64,000 nucleotides of DNA from Vibrio ezurae NBRC 102218 (GCF_000467185.1 NZ_BATM01000019.1:62001-126000); one strand, 5' to 3'. Shown: positions 45,289 to 54,484, numbered from the stretch's first letter. Notes: generated from the letters alone by a model not told the origin. Program-made: numbers and translations.

Positions 45289-45890
45289 GGTTGTGTCTCC
45301 GTTGTGATGTCGTTGATGACTTTAATCAGTGGTGCTGGGGTTAGGGTATGAGGCACTTTGGTTATTTCTGTGCCATCAGGAGCGAGAAAATAAAAATAAG
45401 AACTGTGATCGACGGTATATTCAAGGGCTGAGCCTTCCAGTTCGGTTTTTATATGAATAACACCGTACTTTTGGGCCAGTGCGTCCAGGATATCAGGCTC
45501 GACTCTATAGCCTTCAAAATTTTTGTGAAAATACTGGGCGTATTGTGCAACGTCGTCACCGGTATCTCGCTCGGGATCTAGAGTAATTAAAATTGGACGG
45601 ATTTTATTGCGCGCTTGGGCTGAGACCTGATTAAGGGCAGCGCTGAGCATCGCCAATGACGTCGGACAGACATCAGGGCAACGGGTAAAGCCAAAGTAGA
45701 TGACATTAATACGCGGGTCGGTTGGGTGAAATAAGTGCGTTTGTTTATTCTCTTTTCCGGTCACTAACGGATTGCTGGTTTGCTCACTGAGTAGCCGTGC
45801 TTGTTTTTGCGTTTGTGCATCAAGGTAGCTTTTCACTGCAAACCCCAGCGCGGCAGCGATAATGAGAGTCAGTAGCCAATTCCGGTTCAT
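45285..45890 (-). CDS. SCO1/SenC copper-handling protein
   Basis: A 201-aa membrane-anchored thioredoxin-fold protein. One N-terminal helix (LLTLIIAAALGFAV) is followed by the copper motif TRCPDVCPTSL (Cys71, Cys75), LDPERDTGDDVAQYA and the third ligand His in YTVDHSSYFYFL. Assembles CuA of cytochrome oxidase. A reading from 45971 adds 27 residues from the neighbour's coding region; ATG at 45890 overlaps the upstream stop as ATGA, so this start is chosen. Confidence 0.93.
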   Translation of the reverse strand: MNRNWLLTLIIAAALGFAVKSYLDAQTQKQARLLSEQTSNPLVTGKENKQTHLFHPTDPRINVIYFGFTRCPDVCPTSLAMLSAALNQVSAQARNKIRPILITLDPERDTGDDVAQYAQYFHKNFEGYRVEPDILDALAQKYGVIHIKTELEGSALEYTVDHSSYFYFLAPDGTEITKVPHTLTPAPLIKVINDITTETQP

Positions 45891-46348
45891 CTTTGCATCC
45901 TTACTGAGATGGGAAGTTGTTCTGTTTCTGATTGAATAGAGCCAATCCACGTCATTGCATCGCTGTGGCAAACTGGCAGTAATAATGTACCGCTAAATAT
46001 GCCGTCACCTTGATTAGTCAGTACAAATTTTGCCACGCCCATCGACATTTCTTTGCCTTCTAACTCGACCAGCAATTGAGGTTCAGTATTGTGGGGCCAA
46101 TTCACTTCTAGTGTGGTCGGTTGCATGGGCGAGACCACGTCTTTCCCAAGTATTATGCTGACGTCATTGACGACGCAAGGGGCGCTAGAGAGTGGACAGA
46201 TATTGTGAATGTCTAGGTGACTAGCTTGGTGATTAGCAAAGTGGTCTGAGTCAGCGACCATTGATTGGATCGAACGGTAGATATCTTGAGAAAAAAAGCC
46301 TAGTCCAAGCGCCAACAGCACCGCTAGGCTTTTTAATAATTTGTTCAT
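45887..46348 (-). CDS. Unknown exported protein of a copper operon
   Basis: A 153-aa protein I do not recognise. It has an N-terminal helix (LLKSLAVLLALGLGFFSQ), then a periplasmic part with possible metal ligands: His44, His48, Cys51, Cys58, Met101, Met103, Cys127 and His128. The middle and end form probable beta strands (FVLTNQGDGIFSGTLLLPVC). It lies between PopT (overlap of one base at 46348) and SCO1 (ATGA overlap), so it is translated with the copper proteins. A role in copper handling is an inference from location and ligands. Confidence 0.8.
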   Translation of the reverse strand: MNKLLKSLAVLLALGLGFFSQDIYRSIQSMVADSDHFANHQASHLDIHNICPLSSAPCVVNDVSIILGKDVVSPMQPTTLEVNWPHNTEPQLLVELEGKEMSMGVAKFVLTNQGDGIFSGTLLLPVCHSDAMTWIGSIQSETEQLPISVRMQR

Positions 46349-47262
46349 TACTTGTCTTCGGCAAATTTCTCCAAAGCCAATACTAAACCAATCGCGAGCA
46401 ACATCATGATAACTGCGAGTACAAGTTGTGACGAAGTCCCCGTTATCGACTCAAAACTGTGAGGCATTAGGTTTTTTTGTAACAGGGGAACCTGTTCACC
46501 ACTGGAATTCACACGCCAGCTAAGCGTTTGTTTCCAAGGCCAAATTTTTGGCAAGGTGCCGACCATCAATCCCATCAGAAACATTAAGGTAATGTCTCGA
46601 AAGCGGTTTAATAGCCAAGAAAGGAGGTGTGAAAAGCTTAGTAAACCGCATAGACAGCCTCCAATAAACAACGCCAAAAAGCCAATATCTAGACCTTTTA
46701 ACGCTCCTAAAACAGGGCTGTACATACCGATCAATAGCAAAATAAAGCTGCCCGAGATGCCCGGTAAAATCATCGCACAAATAGCCACGGCACCCGACAA
46801 GACAATGTTGATGGCTGTAGGTTCAAGATGCAGAGGATTCAGTACCGTCATGGCGTATGCCAAGCCCACACCCAATATAAACCCAATCCATCGACTGAGC
46901 TCAAAAGAATGTATCTGGCGCATAATATGCCAAACAGAAACTAAGATAAGGCCAAAGAAGAATGACCAAAGAGGCACTGGGTGAGTGACCAGTAGCCATG
47001 AGATCAATTTTGCCAGCGTTAATACGCTAGTGAGAATGCCTGCGAATAGAGAGATTAAGAACAGGCCGTTGATATGTTCAAAGGCGCCTTTTATTCCCTT
47101 CGAGCGCAATACGCCAATCAGTGAAGGATTGACGCGTCGGATGCTCTCTAACAAGGTCTCATAAATGCCAGTAATAAAGGCAACCGTACCACCGGAAACA
47201 CCAGGTACAACATCGGCTGCACCCATAGCCAACCCTTTGAGGAAATTGGTGAAGTAATTCAT
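46348..47262 (-). CDS. popT: DUF368 undecaprenyl phosphate translocase (PopT-like)
   Basis: A 304-aa polytopic protein with eight or nine hydrophobic segments. FLKGLAMGAADVVPGVSGGT is the first half of an inverted repeat and ICAMILPGISGSFILLLIGM the second, both marks of DUF368. Family members studied in Vibrio and Staphylococcus recycle undecaprenyl phosphate across the membrane. First gene of a leftward operon with the copper genes. It would serve both peptidoglycan and the polysaccharide pathways of 7-20 kb. Confidence 0.88.
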   Translation of the reverse strand: MNYFTNFLKGLAMGAADVVPGVSGGTVAFITGIYETLLESIRRVNPSLIGVLRSKGIKGAFEHINGLFLISLFAGILTSVLTLAKLISWLLVTHPVPLWSFFFGLILVSVWHIMRQIHSFELSRWIGFILGVGLAYAMTVLNPLHLEPTAINIVLSGAVAICAMILPGISGSFILLLIGMYSPVLGALKGLDIGFLALFIGGCLCGLLSFSHLLSWLLNRFRDITLMFLMGLMVGTLPKIWPWKQTLSWRVNSSGEQVPLLQKNLMPHSFESITGTSSQLVLAVIMMLLAIGLVLALEKFAEDK

Positions 47263-47490
47263 AACGTTATTTTATACAACTCAGTCCATTAATGAGCTCA
47301 TTGTAAGGGAAAGGGTAAGGGGGGGGAAGGGTGAAATCGAGACGGTTATGGCTAGATTGAAATTGCAGATGCTTGATGAATTATGAAATCTATAGAGAGT
47401 AATAATATTCTCTAATTACCTGTGGCATCATTTCGACATAAAGCTAGTGTAAGTTAAGTGCGTCCCAGTTTTTTATTTCATGGAAACCCA

Positions 47491-47835
47491 ATGCTGTCCT
47501 CTCTCCCTCCTTTATTTGCTTTGTCTTTGGCTATTGTATTAGAGGTGGTTGCCACTTCTTTATTACCGAAAACCAACCAATTCACTTCTCTACCCACTAC
47601 GCTAGCGGTCTTGGGCAGTTACGGCTGTGCCTTTTATTTGTTGTCTTTGACCGTCAAAAGCATGTCACTTGGTGTTGCGTATGCGATTTGGTGTGGCTCA
47701 GGCATGGTATTAGTGGCTTCTATCGCATGGATGTTTTACGGGCAAAAATTAGATATTTATGCGGTAGTGGGTATTGGTTTTATATTAACGGGAACCGTGA
47801 TCATCAATGTGTTCTCTAACTCGGTCACTCATTGA
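47491..47835 (+). CDS. SMR family small multidrug efflux protein
   Basis: 114 aa with four membrane helices. ALSLAIVLEVVATSLLPKTN contains the conserved Glu of TM1 (EmrE Glu14), and YAIWCGSGMVLVASIAWMFYGQ is the usual TM3 motif. A reading from GTG at 47458 adds eleven residues; ATG at 47491 matches the family's start. It exports small cations such as quaternary ammonium compounds or guanidinium, using protons. Confidence 0.9.
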   Translation: MLSSLPPLFALSLAIVLEVVATSLLPKTNQFTSLPTTLAVLGSYGCAFYLLSLTVKSMSLGVAYAIWCGSGMVLVASIAWMFYGQKLDIYAVVGIGFILTGTVIINVFSNSVTH

Positions 47836-47985
47836 TAAAACGCTTTTTTAAGTGCTAGCAATGGCGGCTTTGCCTTGCTGGATACACCTTACTTAACCGT
47901 ACCATTCATCTTTCTGTCATTAAAGTGGCAAATTTATGCAACCTAATTGAAGTAATTTCTTCTTTTATTTCGATTAGGTAAAGCT

Positions 47986-48870
47986 ATGTTACCTCCACTG
48001 CGCGCTTTGGTCGCATTTGATGCGGTTGCCCGTCTTGGCTCTATTGGCGCTGCTGCTCGTGAACTTTGCGTCACTCAAGCCGCCGTCAGTCAGCAACTTA
48101 AAAGTTTAGAAGCCTTTCTAGATACAACCTTATTTGAACGCAGTTCAAAAGGGGTAAAGCTGACCTCATCGGCGCAGCAATATCAGCCGATTGTGTCGGG
48201 GTCACTTGCCCATCTTAAATTACAAACTCAAATACTGTTTGGCGAAAAAGAAACGGATGTCCTGAGTTTGCGCGTCAACCATACCTTTTGTCATAGCTGG
48301 CTGCTGCCTCGCTTACCTTCTTTTTATAAAAAGTATCCGTTTATTCGTTTAGATATTCAGCAAGTTGACTGGCCTTCAACAACGCCTTGCCAGAGCGTTG
48401 ATATTGAATTGACCAATGGCAAAGTCGAAAGTGAAGACACCCATTGCGAACGCTTGTTTCAAGAGCATTGGCAGTTGGTGTGCAGTCCTGCTTTTAAAGC
48501 GCAACATCAGCAGCAGTTGAGTCAGCATGACTTTTCCTCACTGGCCACCGTGCAGGTGAAGGGCTATCGAGAAAACTGGCTGCAATGGCTAAGCCACAAT
48601 CAATTTGAAATGACGATGCCGAAGGTTCTGTTAGAGGTGAGCAATTCTTTGCATGCCTTAGAAGCGGTCAAGCACGGCATTGGCATGTTATTGGTGCGCT
48701 CGCTGGTGGTATCGCAATTGCTCGATAAAGGTGAGCTAGTGCTGGCCTGTGATTCAAGCATGCCCGCTGAGTCTGCCCACTACTTAATCACCAAAAACCG
48801 CCGTAATGCCAAAGTAAATTTCTTCTGTGATTGGCTGTATCACCAAATGCAAGAGGGAGAGGCCGAGTAA
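47986..48870 (+). CDS. LysR family regulator (GcvA-like)
   Basis: A 294-aa LysR-type protein. The start MLPPLRALVAFDAVARLGSI followed by GAAARELCVTQAAVSQQLKS is the GcvA/AmpR-type DNA-binding domain. The effector domain shows LSLRVNHTFCHSWLLPRLP. It lies 103 bases upstream of, and on the same strand as, the ABC-PHP-HAD operon, so it could regulate that operon; the gap carries a palindrome at 48944. Confidence 0.88.
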   Translation: MLPPLRALVAFDAVARLGSIGAAARELCVTQAAVSQQLKSLEAFLDTTLFERSSKGVKLTSSAQQYQPIVSGSLAHLKLQTQILFGEKETDVLSLRVNHTFCHSWLLPRLPSFYKKYPFIRLDIQQVDWPSTTPCQSVDIELTNGKVESEDTHCERLFQEHWQLVCSPAFKAQHQQQLSQHDFSSLATVQVKGYRENWLQWLSHNQFEMTMPKVLLEVSNSLHALEAVKHGIGMLLVRSLVVSQLLDKGELVLACDSSMPAESAHYLITKNRRNAKVNFFCDWLYHQMQEGEAE

Positions 48871-48943
48871 AGATTTTCTTATGGATACCCATAAAAAAAA
48901 TGAAAGGCGCTTCTACGAAGTTGTCACAAACAAAATGTAATTT

Positions 48944-48953
48944 GTATGCATAC
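48944..48953. promoter_or_regulatory. Palindromic operator candidate before the ABC operon
   Basis: GTATGCATAC is a perfect 10-bp palindrome, extended imperfectly as TTGTATGCATACGAA (48942-48956). It stands 20 bases before the ATG of the first permease gene. It resembles operators of GntR-type regulators more than LysR T-N11-A sites. Confidence 0.4.
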
Positions 48954-48973
48954 GAAACAAGAACGAGGTCACC

Positions 48974-49858
48974 ATGAGTGCTTTCTCTGAACCACTGAAA
49001 AATCGCTTAAAGGTGCTGTTATTTACTGCGCCATTGCTGGTGCCATTGTTTACTTTTTGGCTGATGCCATTTGGGTATTCAATTTATATCAGCTTCACTG
49101 ATTGGGACTACATTTCGCCTAACTACTCATTCATTGGTTTAGAAAACTATGAGTACATGGTCGAGGATTTTGAGTTTGTGCAAGCGGCGCTGAATACCTT
49201 TTGGTTTTCCCTTGGTGTCGTGATTCCGACCATCATTTTAGGTTTGGTTTTTGCGCTGTTACTACACAAAAATTTTCATGGTAGTCAGTTCTATCGCGCG
49301 GTGATCTTTTCTCCTTGGATCACGCCAACTGTGGCGGTATCGATTGTTTGGTCATGGGTGTTTGAGACCAAATCAGGGCTGGCAAATCATCTTTTAGAGT
49401 CGATGGGATTTAGCGCCATTCCGTGGTTAGAAAACGGCAATACAGCGTTGGTGGCGGTCATTATCGTGACAGTATGGCAGGCGATAGGTTGGACCATGCT
49501 GTTCTATATCAGCGCCCTGAACAAGATCCCGCATTCTTTATATGAAGCGTCTTTGATTGATGGGTGCAGCAGTTTGACGCGTTTCTTAAAAATCACGTTG
49601 CCACTGATATCACCGACCACGTTCTTTTTGGTGGTGGTTAACATCATCACTGCCATGCAGGCGTTTGATCAGTTTCAAATACTGACTCAAGGCGGCCCGG
49701 GCGGCGAAACCAGAACACTGCTGTATTTGTTCTATCAACAAGCGTTTGAGCGATATGAAATGGGGCCTGCGGCGGCAACGTCATTAGTCATCTTCTTGAT
49801 TACTGGATTACTGGCACTGGCGAATACCTATATCGGTAAACGCTGGGTGTATTACTAA
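48974..49858 (+). CDS. ABC sugar/phosphodiester importer permease (UgpA/MalF type)
   Basis: A 294-aa inner-membrane permease with six helices, first gene of the operon. The cytoplasmic EAA loop YEASLIDGCSSLTRFLKITL followed by P contacts the ATPase. ILTQGGPGGETRTLLYLFYQ near the end is typical of UgpA/LacF-type permeases. GAGG lies eight bases before ATG. Confidence 0.93.
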   Translation: MSAFSEPLKNRLKVLLFTAPLLVPLFTFWLMPFGYSIYISFTDWDYISPNYSFIGLENYEYMVEDFEFVQAALNTFWFSLGVVIPTIILGLVFALLLHKNFHGSQFYRAVIFSPWITPTVAVSIVWSWVFETKSGLANHLLESMGFSAIPWLENGNTALVAVIIVTVWQAIGWTMLFYISALNKIPHSLYEASLIDGCSSLTRFLKITLPLISPTTFFLVVVNIITAMQAFDQFQILTQGGPGGETRTLLYLFYQQAFERYEMGPAAATSLVIFLITGLLALANTYIGKRWVYY

Positions 49859-49879
49859 ACAATTTTTGAGGACGAAATT

Positions 49880-50818
49880 ATGAGCACGCAAGTGTTAGAG
49901 GCAAGTGAAGAGCTCCGTCACATCGCACTCAACAAAAGAATAAAGTCGTTATGGATGGGTACAACTCAAGGGTGGGCATTGCAGGCACAGCGTCTGTCGT
50001 TTCTGGCGTTAGCCAAGCATCTGTTCTTGTTGGTATGCGGAACCATTATGGTGTTCCCGTTTTTGTGGATGCTATCGGGTTCGTTAAAAACCAATGACGA
50101 AATCTTTGCCAATCCGTTGGATTTAATTCCGGCGCAGTTTCGCTGGGAAACCTTTGTCGAGACGTTCCATAGTGCGCCGTTTGGTTTGTATATTTTTAAC
50201 AGTTTTAGCGTGGCGCTGTTCACCACTTTGTTGGTGATTGTCAACTCAGCGATGTTTGCCTATGCGCTGACACAGCTAAAGTTTCGCAGCAAAACCGTGC
50301 TCTATTTTGTGGTGATGGGCTGTTACATGCTGCCCGGCGCAGTGACTTACATTCCGTCATACATCACTTTGGCAAAATTGGGTTTGATTGATTCGCACTT
50401 GGGCTTGATTGCCTCTAACGCCGCCTCAGTATTTGGCGTGTTTTATCTACGACAAGTGTTTATCAAAGTTCATCCGTCTTTAATTGAGGCGGCAAGAATT
50501 GATGGTGCAGGTGAGCTTAAAATTTTATGGGCAATCATCTTACCGCAATGTAAAGCGGCAGTGGCAACGCTGTTTCTGATCACTTTTATTACTAACTACA
50601 ACAGTTATATGTGGCCAAGCTTGGTGATTACCTCTCAGGAATTAAACCTGATTGCCACCGGGATTCGTCACTACTTTATTGCCGAGGGTAACTACGGCTT
50701 GAACTGGTCGCAAATTATGGCCGCCAGCACCATAGCCGTATTGCCTTTGTTAATTTTATTCGTCATTTGTCAAAAGACGATTCTTTCAGGTATCGCCGAT
50801 AACGGCGTAAAAGAGTAA
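49880..50818 (+). CDS. ABC importer permease (UgpE/MalG type)
   Basis: A 312-aa second permease. After an unusual 50-residue hydrophilic N-terminus (QVLEASEELRHIALNKRIKS), six helices follow: VFPFLWMLSGSLKTNDEIFA, LPGAVTYIPSYITLAKLGLI, the EAA loop IEAARIDGAGELKILWAIIL followed by P and NYNSYMWPSLV. The C-terminal end has the UgpE/MalG pattern. It starts 21 bases after the first permease gene. Confidence 0.92.
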   Translation: MSTQVLEASEELRHIALNKRIKSLWMGTTQGWALQAQRLSFLALAKHLFLLVCGTIMVFPFLWMLSGSLKTNDEIFANPLDLIPAQFRWETFVETFHSAPFGLYIFNSFSVALFTTLLVIVNSAMFAYALTQLKFRSKTVLYFVVMGCYMLPGAVTYIPSYITLAKLGLIDSHLGLIASNAASVFGVFYLRQVFIKVHPSLIEAARIDGAGELKILWAIILPQCKAAVATLFLITFITNYNSYMWPSLVITSQELNLIATGIRHYFIAEGNYGLNWSQIMAASTIAVLPLLILFVICQKTILSGIADNGVKE

Positions 50819-50824
50819 ATAGAA

Positions 50825-52105
50825 ATGAAACTAAAAACCTTAGCACTCGTGTGCGCAAGCGCAGCAACCGTTGCAATGTTTTCTAGCAATGTTCTGGCTG
50901 CTACAGAAGTTAACTTCTGGTACTCAGGTGGTACTAAACCACAGAAGATGATGAATGAGTTAATTGCAGAGTTTAATGCGAGCCAAGACCAGTATGTGGT
51001 TAAAGGGGCGTTGCAGGGTAACTATTCAGAAACGTACCAAAAACTACAAGCAGGTTTAGCCTCTAAAACGGCGCCAGAGTTGGTACTGCTAGATTCTGGT
51101 CGCGCGGTGGCAATGCATAACCGTGGTCTGAGCCGTGATTTGACTAGCTTTATGGATGCAGAATTTAATTTCTCTGACTTCATTGGCGCATTTAAAGATC
51201 AAGTTACCGCAGAAGATGGCTCTGTGATTGGTTTGCCTGCATACGGCACTACGCAAGTGTTTTACTACAACAAGCAAGTATTGGCTGATAACGGTTTTAC
51301 TGAAAAAGATCTCAGCACGTGGCAAGGCGTGGCAAAAGTCGCAGAAAAAGTCACTCAGCGTGATGCGAAAGGTGACGTGACGTTTTACGGCTGGGAGCCA
51401 ATGTGGGGCGCTGACAACCTAATTGATGCTGCATTTTCAAATGGCGCGAAGATCATCAGTGACGATGGCAAAACCGTGCTGATTGATTCTGCGCAGTGGG
51501 TTGAAGTGTGGGATAGCTTCCGCAAATGGATTCATGACGATCAAATCATGCGCATTCATTACGGTGGTCAAGGCTGGGAATACTGGTACAAAACCATTGA
51601 TGACGTCATGAAAGACAAAGCTCTGGGTTATACCGGTTCATCAGGCGATCAGGGTGACCTTGATTTTACTAAGCTCAGCGCAACAACTCAGCCAGGTTGG
51701 GGTTCACATCCAGCTGCGCCACAAGCAGGTGCTTTGGTGTACGTAATGCCAAAAGGCACTGACGACCTAGCGGCAAAAGGGGCGTTTGAATTTGTTGAGT
51801 TCTACACCAATGCGAAAAACACGGCGGCTTGGTCAATGTTCACTGGTTACATTCCAGTGCGTAACAGCGTTTCTGAAGTATCAGAATACCAAGAGTTTAC
51901 TCAGCAAAACCCGCAAGCTTTGATTCCTTTGAAGCAGGCGAACACGGCAACTAAAGACTTCTTAGACCCAACCAACGGCCAGATCATGGACGCATTGAAG
52001 TTGGCCGCCGATCAGGTGCAAATCCAAAACGTGCCTGCGGAAAAAGCACTGCAGCAAGCGGCTAAGAGAGCACAACGTGCACTAGATAGAGCCAACCGCT
52101 CTTAG
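50825..52105 (+). CDS. ABC importer substrate-binding protein (UgpB-like)
   Basis: A 426-aa exported binding protein. The signal peptide is about residues 1-25 (SNVLA before the cut). The mature protein starts ATEVNFWYSGG and resembles UgpB (glycerol-3-phosphate-binding): NELIAEFNASQDQYVV, QGNYSETYQKLQAG and APELVLLDSGRAVAMHNRG. It has aromatic residues in the middle (WEPMWGADN, GWEYWYK). No lipobox Cys, so it is free in the periplasm. The ligand cannot be read, but UgpB likeness suggests a polyol phosphate or its diester. Confidence 0.9.
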   Translation: MKLKTLALVCASAATVAMFSSNVLAATEVNFWYSGGTKPQKMMNELIAEFNASQDQYVVKGALQGNYSETYQKLQAGLASKTAPELVLLDSGRAVAMHNRGLSRDLTSFMDAEFNFSDFIGAFKDQVTAEDGSVIGLPAYGTTQVFYYNKQVLADNGFTEKDLSTWQGVAKVAEKVTQRDAKGDVTFYGWEPMWGADNLIDAAFSNGAKIISDDGKTVLIDSAQWVEVWDSFRKWIHDDQIMRIHYGGQGWEYWYKTIDDVMKDKALGYTGSSGDQGDLDFTKLSATTQPGWGSHPAAPQAGALVYVMPKGTDDLAAKGAFEFVEFYTNAKNTAAWSMFTGYIPVRNSVSEVSEYQEFTQQNPQALIPLKQANTATKDFLDPTNGQIMDALKLAADQVQIQNVPAEKALQQAAKRAQRALDRANRS

Positions 52106-52120
52106 TCACGGCTTAATTAT

Positions 52121-52190
52121 CTATGTGCGTCTAACGTACTGAGCACATAGATTTAGCATACAGAAGTGGTCCACTTTAGGGTGGGCCATT
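52121..52190 (+). terminator. Two hairpins between binding-protein and PHP genes
   Basis: First: CTATGTGC (52121-52128) with GCACATAG (52143-52150), perfect 8 bp. Second: AGTGGTCCAC (52165-52174) with GTGGGCCATT (52181-52190), 10 bp with a wobble and a mismatch, followed by TTTTA. The second is a likely attenuator so that the binding protein is made in excess. Confidence 0.7.
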
Positions 52191-52233
52191 TTTAATTGCC
52201 CTTTATTTAACCTAGATGAACTTGGTGAACATA

Positions 52234-53751
52234 ATGACCTTATTTACAGGTGAAGTCACATTTGGCAGACAGCGCATGCTTTTTGACGTGCCTGTTGACA
52301 CTGATTTGGTAAGAATTACCGGTACCACGGTGACTAAGGGATTCTTATACGCTGCGGTGTACGATGCAAAGCATGCTTTTCGTGGCAAAGTGTTGTTTGA
52401 AAAATCGCACAAATCTTTGCTTATCCAATCCCAAAACTCAGGTTTCGGCGCAATTGATGGTGAGATCAGCGCAGGCGAATGGTATTTGGAATTGTATAAC
52501 TTAGAGGGCGAATTTCGCTCTGAACGTGCCATGCAATATCAGGTAGCGGTGCAGTGTATTAGTGATGCTGAAAATACCGATACCGATACCGATACCACGA
52601 GCTATGCCGCCCAAGCACAAGGCTATGCCGAACATTTACAACTGGCTTCTGTTGTGACGTCAGCGCACGACATTGATTTTGATTATTCAAATCTGCTTTG
52701 TTCTGAGTCACGCTGGTATCGAGGTGATTTGCATGCCCATACTCAACTTTCGGACGGGCACAATAGCTTGCAAGCGGCGAACGATATTGTCGAAGCGCAA
52801 GGTCTTGATTTCTTCTTTTTCACTGAACACAACATTTGTCAGCCGAAACTGCCTATATCTAAGCAGTGCCTCTTTTTACCTGCAATCGAAGTCACTACCG
52901 ATCTGGGGCATTTTAATGTGCATGGGCCGACTAGCTCATTAGATTTAAGGGCGATTGAACACAGCAGTGTTGCCACCCTACAGGCGGGTTTGGATATCGC
53001 CACCCAAGGGCATAGCTCGATAAGTCTAAATCATCCCATGATGAAGCCTTGGCATTGGCAGTATCAAGATATTGCCCTAGCGCAAGTCTCTACCTTTGAA
53101 GTGTGTTGCGATCCCACTTGGTCTACCTCAGCCAAAGCGACCGACGATGCGCTACTGGTGCTAACGCAAATGTGGAATTGCGGCCATCGAATTACCGCAG
53201 TGGGTGGCAGTGACAGCCACTTACAGCCTCATGAGCGAAACCCAAAAGCTAATGAACCGTCGTTATATGGCGATCCTTCTACCTTTGTGTATAGCCACGG
53301 TTTAAGTGGTGAAGGGATATTGTCCGGGCTTAGAAACGGACAGGTTTATATCGAGCGTCGTTGCGGTTTGCAGTTTGCTATTTACTCAGGCGATAGCGCG
53401 ACCCAATTACAGCCGGGACAAGACTCAAAAGGGCAGGCGTTAACTTATCAGTTATCGGTAACCGATAGCCATCATCCCTATTACGCAGAATGTATTGTCG
53501 ATGGTGTTGTCGTAGCGCGTATTGTGCTGAGCGAGCAGCCGCAAGCGGTAGATATTGCCAAGGGATACGCTTGGTGCCGCGTAGATATCCGCCGCGGACA
53601 TATGCCCGATAGCGGGAACATCGCCGCTGAACAAAATGAGTTTGAAGGATGCATTAACGCAGTATTTGATGGCTCAAAACCACAATTTAACCAACCCCTA
53701 GTCGATACTTGGGGAGAACTAATGGAGCGAATAAATAGTGACGAAGTATAA
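52234..53751 (+). CDS. PHP-domain phosphoesterase (CehA/McbA-like)
   Basis: About 505 aa without signal peptide. Residues 1-120 form an N-terminal beta-rich domain; then a short repeat linker (DTDTDT); the PHP metal domain begins at YRGDLHAHTQLSDGHNS, giving H-x-H and Asp. Further ligands are FFFTEHN, GHFNVHG, NHPMMKPWHW and GGSDSH. Members of this class cleave phosphodiesters or carbamates with two or three metals. ATG at 52234 follows GGTGA; ATG at 52216 would add six residues. It overlaps the HAD gene by 14 bases. Confidence 0.88.
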   Translation: MTLFTGEVTFGRQRMLFDVPVDTDLVRITGTTVTKGFLYAAVYDAKHAFRGKVLFEKSHKSLLIQSQNSGFGAIDGEISAGEWYLELYNLEGEFRSERAMQYQVAVQCISDAENTDTDTDTTSYAAQAQGYAEHLQLASVVTSAHDIDFDYSNLLCSESRWYRGDLHAHTQLSDGHNSLQAANDIVEAQGLDFFFFTEHNICQPKLPISKQCLFLPAIEVTTDLGHFNVHGPTSSLDLRAIEHSSVATLQAGLDIATQGHSSISLNHPMMKPWHWQYQDIALAQVSTFEVCCDPTWSTSAKATDDALLVLTQMWNCGHRITAVGGSDSHLQPHERNPKANEPSLYGDPSTFVYSHGLSGEGILSGLRNGQVYIERRCGLQFAIYSGDSATQLQPGQDSKGQALTYQLSVTDSHHPYYAECIVDGVVVARIVLSEQPQAVDIAKGYAWCRVDIRRGHMPDSGNIAAEQNEFEGCINAVFDGSKPQFNQPLVDTWGELMERINSDEV

Positions 53752-54475
53752 AGCACTGTTATTTGACAAAGACGGTACCTTACTCGAATTTCATAACATG
53801 TGGCTCAATGTTGCGCGCGCCGCCTGTGAGCAAGTTAAAGCGTATAGCGAGCAGCACAATGCCAACTCAGATGTGACCAGTAGTGAGCTTTTATTAGCGA
53901 TTGGCGTTGAAGGGGATGTGGTTGATAACTATGGATTATTGGCCTCAAACCCTGTGGAAGATACCGCACTGGTGTGGTTTGAACTGCTGAAACCTAAAGT
54001 GACGTTAGTAGAATTTACCCAGATCACTAAACTGGCCTTTAATGAGCAAGTGGAACAAAACCCGCAGTGGATCGAGGCTTTGCCGGGCATTGGTGACAAG
54101 CTGAGCCAGTTAAAACAGCAAGGTATGTTGCTTGGCGTGGCCACAGCAGACACTAAAGATTCCACTCTTTATACCTTACAGCAATCGGGGTTAGAGGGGC
54201 TGTTTGACTATGTCGGCTATTCCGATGGTGATATTGAACCAAAACCGGCTCCAGCACTGCTCAATGCGTTTTGCGAGCAGTGCGGAATAAAGCCTCACGA
54301 AGTGATTATGTTTGGCGATACGGTATCGGACATGGAATTTGGTCGCAATGCGGGCGCAAAAAACGTCGGTGTATTAACCGGTACGGCGCAGCAACATGAG
54401 CTAGAGCCGATGGCGGATATTGTGATTGCTTCGGTGGCGGATTTTAACCCGACCGAATTTAACGAATTGATTTAA
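53738..54475 (+). CDS. HAD-family phosphatase (Gph-like)
   Basis: A 245-aa haloacid dehalogenase-type phosphatase. Motif I LFDKDGTL (Asp10, Asp12), motif III EPKPAP, motif IV IMFGDTVSDMEFGRNAG. The cap is helical, as in phosphoglycolate phosphatase. It starts with GTG inside the PHP gene end and ends nine bases before the ATPase. In this operon it likely removes a phosphomonoester left by the PHP enzyme. Confidence 0.9.
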   Translation: MTKYKALLFDKDGTLLEFHNMWLNVARAACEQVKAYSEQHNANSDVTSSELLLAIGVEGDVVDNYGLLASNPVEDTALVWFELLKPKVTLVEFTQITKLAFNEQVEQNPQWIEALPGIGDKLSQLKQQGMLLGVATADTKDSTLYTLQQSGLEGLFDYVGYSDGDIEPKPAPALLNAFCEQCGIKPHEVIMFGDTVSDMEFGRNAGAKNVGVLTGTAQQHELEPMADIVIASVADFNPTEFNELI

Positions 54476-54484
54476 GGGTAGACC

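Noticed and set aside
47319..47326. G8 run upstream of popT as phase-variable switch
   Set aside because: Short, and no promoter elements could be placed around it; not enough to claim.
48921..48948. Pho box before the ABC operon
   Set aside because: TTGTCAC and ATGTAAT look like repeats but are 14 bases apart, not the 11 of PhoB sites.
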